From Nocardioides currus (GTDB taxonomy: Bacteria > Actinomycetota > Actinomycetes > Propionibacteriales > Nocardioidaceae): a stretch of DNA of 64,000 nucleotides. Numbering within the stretch: the first letter of the stretch is position 1; every line of letters starts with the position of its first letter. The notes below the pieces were generated by a model. That model did not search any database and was not told where the DNA came from. It was given only the letters and a program-made list of their open reading frames with translations. Location of the stretch: contig NZ_PYXZ01000006.1 of the NCBI RefSeq assembly GCF_003057875.1, positions 186,001-250,000 on the forward strand, in the 5' to 3' direction. This document shows positions 61,338 through 64,000 of the stretch, one piece after another. A program made the translations under genes and the position numbers.

Positions 61338-62159
61338 ATGCCGAACCCCGAGGTGGACCCGGTCGACCGCGCCCACCTGACGGGCCTCACGCGACCGTCC
61401 CCGCCGATCCACCGCTACGCGCCCTCGTCCGGCCTGGCCGACCTCGTCGAGCGCTACTGGATCCCGGTGTGGTCGGTGCCGGCCCCGTCGACCCAGAGCA
61501 CGCTCCAGCACCCGGTCTGCCTGATCGTCGTCAGCAACACCTACGCCCGGTTCTACGGCACGACGTCCGGTCGCTCGAGCGTGACGCTCGAGGGTGACGG
61601 CTGGGCGGTCGGCACCATGTTCACGCCCGCCGCCGGCCGGCTCGTGCTGGGTCGGTCGGTCGCCGGCGTCACCGACACCCACCTCGACCTGGCCGAGGTC
61701 GACGGCCTCGACGACGCGGGGATGGTCGCCGAGATCCATGCCGCGATGACGCCCGACCCGCACGACCCCGGCGCCCACGCGGCGGCGATCGCCGCCGTCG
61801 AGCGGAGGCTGGCGGCGTACACCCCCGTCGACGAGCCCGGGCTGCTGATCAACGAGGTGGTGACCTGGCTGCGCGAGCACCCCGAGGTGACGCGCGTCCA
61901 CGAGCTCGCCGCCCACGTCGGGATGGGCGAGCGCAGCCTGCAGCGGCTCGTGGAGCAGCGCGTCGGGATGAGCCCCAAGTGGCTGATCCAGCGCCGTCGT
62001 CTCCACGACGCGGTCGAGGCGCTCAAGGCGGGCGAGTCGTCGTTGGCGGACATGGCGGCGCAGCTGGGCTACGCCGACCAGGCCCACTTCACGCACGACT
62101 TCCGCACGGTCACCGGGATGACGCCGGGGGAGTACCTCGGCGACCAGCCCCGGACCTGA
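61338..62159 (+). CDS. AraC-family transcriptional regulator
   Basis: A 273-residue regulator with an N-terminal sensor domain resembling DUF6597 (RYAPSSGLADLVERYWIPVW) and a C-terminal AraC helix-turn-helix pair (VHELAAHVGMGERSLQRLVEQRVGMSPKWLIQRRRLHDAVEAL and SLADMAAQLGYADQAHFTHDFRTVTGMTPGEY). GATAAT ends 7 nt before the ATG, suggesting a leaderless message. It is divergent from the TIGR03086 gene, a likely target. Confidence 0.9.
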   Translation: MPNPEVDPVDRAHLTGLTRPSPPIHRYAPSSGLADLVERYWIPVWSVPAPSTQSTLQHPVCLIVVSNTYARFYGTTSGRSSVTLEGDGWAVGTMFTPAAGRLVLGRSVAGVTDTHLDLAEVDGLDDAGMVAEIHAAMTPDPHDPGAHAAAIAAVERRLAAYTPVDEPGLLINEVVTWLREHPEVTRVHELAAHVGMGERSLQRLVEQRVGMSPKWLIQRRRLHDAVEALKAGESSLADMAAQLGYADQAHFTHDFRTVTGMTPGEYLGDQPRT

Positions 62160-62164
62160 CGTCC

Positions 62165-62998
62165 TCAGGCCGTCTGCATCACCGACGACCGCACCACCGC
62201 GGCGCCCGCGAGCTGACCGGCTGCCGCAGCGGCGAGCACCGACGGCATCGGCATCGGCAGCTCGGCAACGTGCGCCAGGTCGCCGGCCGCGAAGACGCCA
62301 GGGACGCTGGTGGCGCCGAAGAGGTCGATCGCGATGCAGCCGCTGTCGCGCATCTCGAGGCCGAGCTGGGCGGCGAAGGGCGCCGACTGCTCGAAGGCCG
62401 GGTGGGCGAAGAGTCCGTCCACGACGACCGAGGAGTCACCCGACGTCACGACGAGCCCGTCGGAGGTCAGCTCGACGCTGGTCACGGCTGGCACGACCGC
62501 GATCGATCCGACGATCGGCGACAGCAGCGGGACCTGGTGCTCGGCGGCGGGGGAGTCCTGGATCGCGATCCGCTTCCCGTGGAGCTCGTGACCGTGGCAG
62601 AAGGGGCACACGTGCACCGTGCGGCCCCACTGCTCGGCGAAGCCATCTATGTCGGGCATGACGTCGCGCAGGCCGGTGGCGAGCACGACGGCGCGGCTCG
62701 TCTCGACCGATCCGTCGGCGAGCGTGACCTCGAAGGTGCCGTCGTCGAGCCGCACGACGGTGGTCGCCGCGACGTCGCGCACCTCGACCTCGGCGTACGC
62801 CGCGAGCTCGCCGCGCACGATCGACCTGAACTCCGCGGGGGCGCGGCCGTCGTTGGTGATGATGTTGTGCATGGCGTCGACCGGCGCGTTGCGGTACGCG
62901 CCGGAGTCGAGCATCAGGGTGGGACGGTGCATCCGTCCGAGGGTCAGTGTGGCCTGCAGGCCGGCGGGGCCGCCGCCGATCACGATCGCGTCCAGCAT
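62165..62998 (-). CDS. FAD-dependent pyridine nucleotide-disulphide oxidoreductase (thioredoxin reductase-like)
   Basis: A 277-residue flavoprotein with thioredoxin-reductase layout: FAD loop AIVIGGGPAGLQATLTL at the N-terminus, a redox motif CPFCHG in place of CATCDG (Cys pair spaced CxxC), and the C-terminal GVFAAGDLAHV FAD motif. The NADPH domain is short and lacks a clear GxGxxA. The CPxCHG variant is known in small stand-alone flavoproteins of uncertain partner. ATG 62998 follows AAGGAGAT. Its promoter overlaps the MerR operator, so it is probably the target of that regulator. Confidence 0.87.
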   Translation of the reverse strand: MLDAIVIGGGPAGLQATLTLGRMHRPTLMLDSGAYRNAPVDAMHNIITNDGRAPAEFRSIVRGELAAYAEVEVRDVAATTVVRLDDGTFEVTLADGSVETSRAVVLATGLRDVMPDIDGFAEQWGRTVHVCPFCHGHELHGKRIAIQDSPAAEHQVPLLSPIVGSIAVVPAVTSVELTSDGLVVTSGDSSVVVDGLFAHPAFEQSAPFAAQLGLEMRDSGCIAIDLFGATSVPGVFAAGDLAHVAELPMPMPSVLAAAAAGQLAGAAVVRSSVMQTA

Positions 62999-63023
62999 GT
63001 GTATCTCCTTCGTCATTTGCCAA

Positions 63024-63051
63024 CAGATAGGAGCATGTGACTTCATGTCAA
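63024..63051 (-). promoter_or_regulatory. Promoter of the flavoprotein gene
   Basis: On the minus strand, TTGACA (63046-63051) and TATCTG (63024-63029) are separated by 16 nt, close to a consensus sigma-70 promoter. The -35 element lies inside the MerR palindrome. The spacer is not the stretched 19-20 nt of classic MerR-activated promoters. Confidence 0.65.
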
Positions 63052-63061
63052 CATGAAGTCA
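63038..63061. promoter_or_regulatory. MerR operator palindrome overlapping the regulator's own start codon
   Basis: TGACTTCATG and CATGAAGTCA are perfect 10-bp inverted arms separated by four bases. The arms contain the ATG (63053) of the MerR gene and overlap the -35 element of the divergent flavoprotein gene, so one bound dimer could control both. Confidence 0.7.
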
Positions 63062-63460
63062 AGTCGCGATCGGACCTGGTCGGTGGGAGAGGTGGCGGAG
63101 CGCTTCGACCTGCCCACGAACGTGCTGCGGCACTGGGAGTCGGTGGGCCTGCTCACGCCGGAGCGCGACTCCGCCGACCGGCGCCGCTACGCGCGCGACG
63201 ACATCGCCCGGGTGGCCGCGATCCAGCGCAACAAGGACGCCGGCATGAGCCTCGACCAGATCGCGGTGCTGCTCGACGCCGGCTCCCCGGAGCGGCACGC
63301 CGTGCTCAGGGCACACCTCGACGACCTCGACCGGCGCATGGAGCAGATGCGGATCTCACGCGAGATGACCGAGCACGCCTTCAACTGCCGGGCCCACGAC
63401 CTGACCGCCTGCCCGGGGTTCCAGCGGCACGTCAAGGACCTGATGGCGGCCTTCGACTGA
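63053..63460 (+). CDS. MerR-family transcriptional regulator
   Basis: A 135-residue regulator. The N-terminal winged helix is WSVGEVAERFDLPTNVLRHWESVGLLTPERDSADRRRYARDDIARVAAI, followed by a dimerisation coiled-coil (LDDLDRRMEQMRIS) and a short C-terminal segment with two Cys (FNCRAHDLTACPGF) that may bind a metal or sense redox state. The ATG at 63053 has no ribosome site and lies inside the palindromic operator. It is divergent from the flavoprotein gene. Confidence 0.88.
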   Translation: MKSSRDRTWSVGEVAERFDLPTNVLRHWESVGLLTPERDSADRRRYARDDIARVAAIQRNKDAGMSLDQIAVLLDAGSPERHAVLRAHLDDLDRRMEQMRISREMTEHAFNCRAHDLTACPGFQRHVKDLMAAFD

Positions 63461-63470
63461 TGCGCGCGAC

Positions 63471-64000
63471 TCACATCCGCTCGGGCGCCTCGATCCCGAG
63501 CAGGTCGAGTCCCTGCACGAGGACGGCGAGCGTCACGGCGGACAGCGAGAGCCGTGAGCCCCGTTGCTCGACGGTGTCGGCCTTGAGCACCGGGCACTGC
63601 TCGTAGAAGGTCGAGAACTCCTGGGCCAGCTCGAACAGGTAGGTGCACAGGCGGTGCGGCGCGAGGTCGTCGCCGACCTCGGCGACCACGGACCCGAAGG
63701 CAAGCAGCCGCAGGGCGAGCGCGCGCTCGGCGGGAGCCCCGAGGGAGATCGGGGCCTCGAACCGCGGGTCGACGCCGGCGGAGCGGAAGATCGACCGGAT
63801 CCGGGTGGTGGCGTACTGCAGGTAGGGGCCGGTGTTGCCGGTGTAGGCGAGCATCCGGTCGAGGTCGAAGACGTACTCCGAGTCGTGGGCGACGCTGAGG
63901 TCGGCATACTTCACCGCGCCGATCCCGACCTGGGGCGCGATCGACGCACGCACCTCCTCGGGCAGCTCGGGGCGCGTCCGGTCGACCTCGCGACGCGCGT
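63471..64000 (-). CDS. argS: Arginyl-tRNA synthetase, C-terminal part (N-terminus beyond window edge)
   Basis: The frame is open from the window end to a TGA at 63471, about 176 codons of the roughly 550 of ArgS. The visible part covers the end of the catalytic domain (IGAVKYADLSVAHDSEYVFDLDRMLAYTGNTGPYLQYATTRIRSIFR) and the DALR anticodon-binding domain (CTYLFELAQEFSTFYEQCPVL), ending in LDLLGIEAPERM. The HIGH-type motif lies upstream, outside the window. Confidence 0.95.
   Translation of the reverse strand, partial: ARREVDRTRPELPEEVRASIAPQVGIGAVKYADLSVAHDSEYVFDLDRMLAYTGNTGPYLQYATTRIRSIFRSAGVDPRFEAPISLGAPAERALALRLLAFGSVVAEVGDDLAPHRLCTYLFELAQEFSTFYEQCPVLKADTVEQRGSRLSLSAVTLAVLVQGLDLLGIEAPERM

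Overview
The window is very GC-rich, gene-dense DNA with GTG/TTG starts and many genes whose -10 hexamer lies only 6-7 nt before the start codon. Gene content (GlgE alpha-glucan pathway, a mycothiol-type DinB/TIGR03086 protein, DasR-like GntR, ECF sigma factors) and the order proA-nadD-rsfS-phosphatase ... leuS-degV-comEA-comEC-holA-rpsT-lepA point to a chromosome of an actinobacterium, probably Nocardioidaceae (Nocardioides-like; taxon inferred from gene content only). I see no plasmid, phage, insertion sequence or CRISPR hallmark.

Layout. 1-2.4 kb: a divergent pair of secreted copper proteins (multicopper oxidase, cut by the window edge, and a cupredoxin-like protein). 2.4-12.1 kb: the alpha-glucan cluster, with glgE-treS-pep2-glgB on the minus strand joined by 4-bp stop/start overlaps and glgP divergent. 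12.1-16.7 kb: a lipoprotein, a GH16 glucanase, a membrane protein of unknown role, an AraC-DinB fusion and an ion-channel-like protein. 16.7-18.9 kb: glgX. 18.9-26.3 kb: an enoyl-CoA hydratase, two small or secreted unknowns, etfB-etfA and a tandem pair of secreted paralogues. 26.3-29.5 kb: the conserved proA-nadD-rsfS-phosphatase block ending in tRNA-Ala(GGC) with a decayed second copy. 29.8-42.6 kb: a more variable block holding an ECF19-like sigma factor, an OhrR-like regulator, a dienelactone hydrolase, an orphan molybdenum hydroxylase large subunit, the amino-sugar cluster nagB/gntR-nagA-galK, an ornithine aminotransferase, an SDR, and ArsR-MFS. 42.6-57.2 kb: leuS with a leucine leader-peptide attenuator, degV, comEA, a frameshifted comEC, holA, an array of 83-bp repeats, rpsT, an APH-type kinase, GNAT, a YCII-ECF42 sigma pair, an M15-like secreted protein and lepA. 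57.2-64 kb: hutD, an esterase, an XdhC-like protein, a winged-helix protein, TIGR03086, AraC, a MerR/flavoprotein pair and the 3' end of argS.

How the genes work together. GlgE, TreS, Pep2 and GlgB form the complete trehalose -> maltose -> maltose-1-phosphate -> branched alpha-glucan route, and GlgP and GlgX supply breakdown. NagA and NagB convert GlcNAc-6-P to fructose-6-P under a UTRA-domain regulator. EtfAB would accept electrons from acyl-CoA dehydrogenases. The ECF42 sigma factor and its YCII/DGPF partner form a recognised regulatory pair.

Most interesting non-coding signals: the 83-bp tandem repeat array between holA and rpsT, whose units can fold into compensated hairpins and which has a single relative near 40.15 kb; the leuS attenuator; the MerR palindrome lying over the start codon; and a systematic leaderless promoter architecture.
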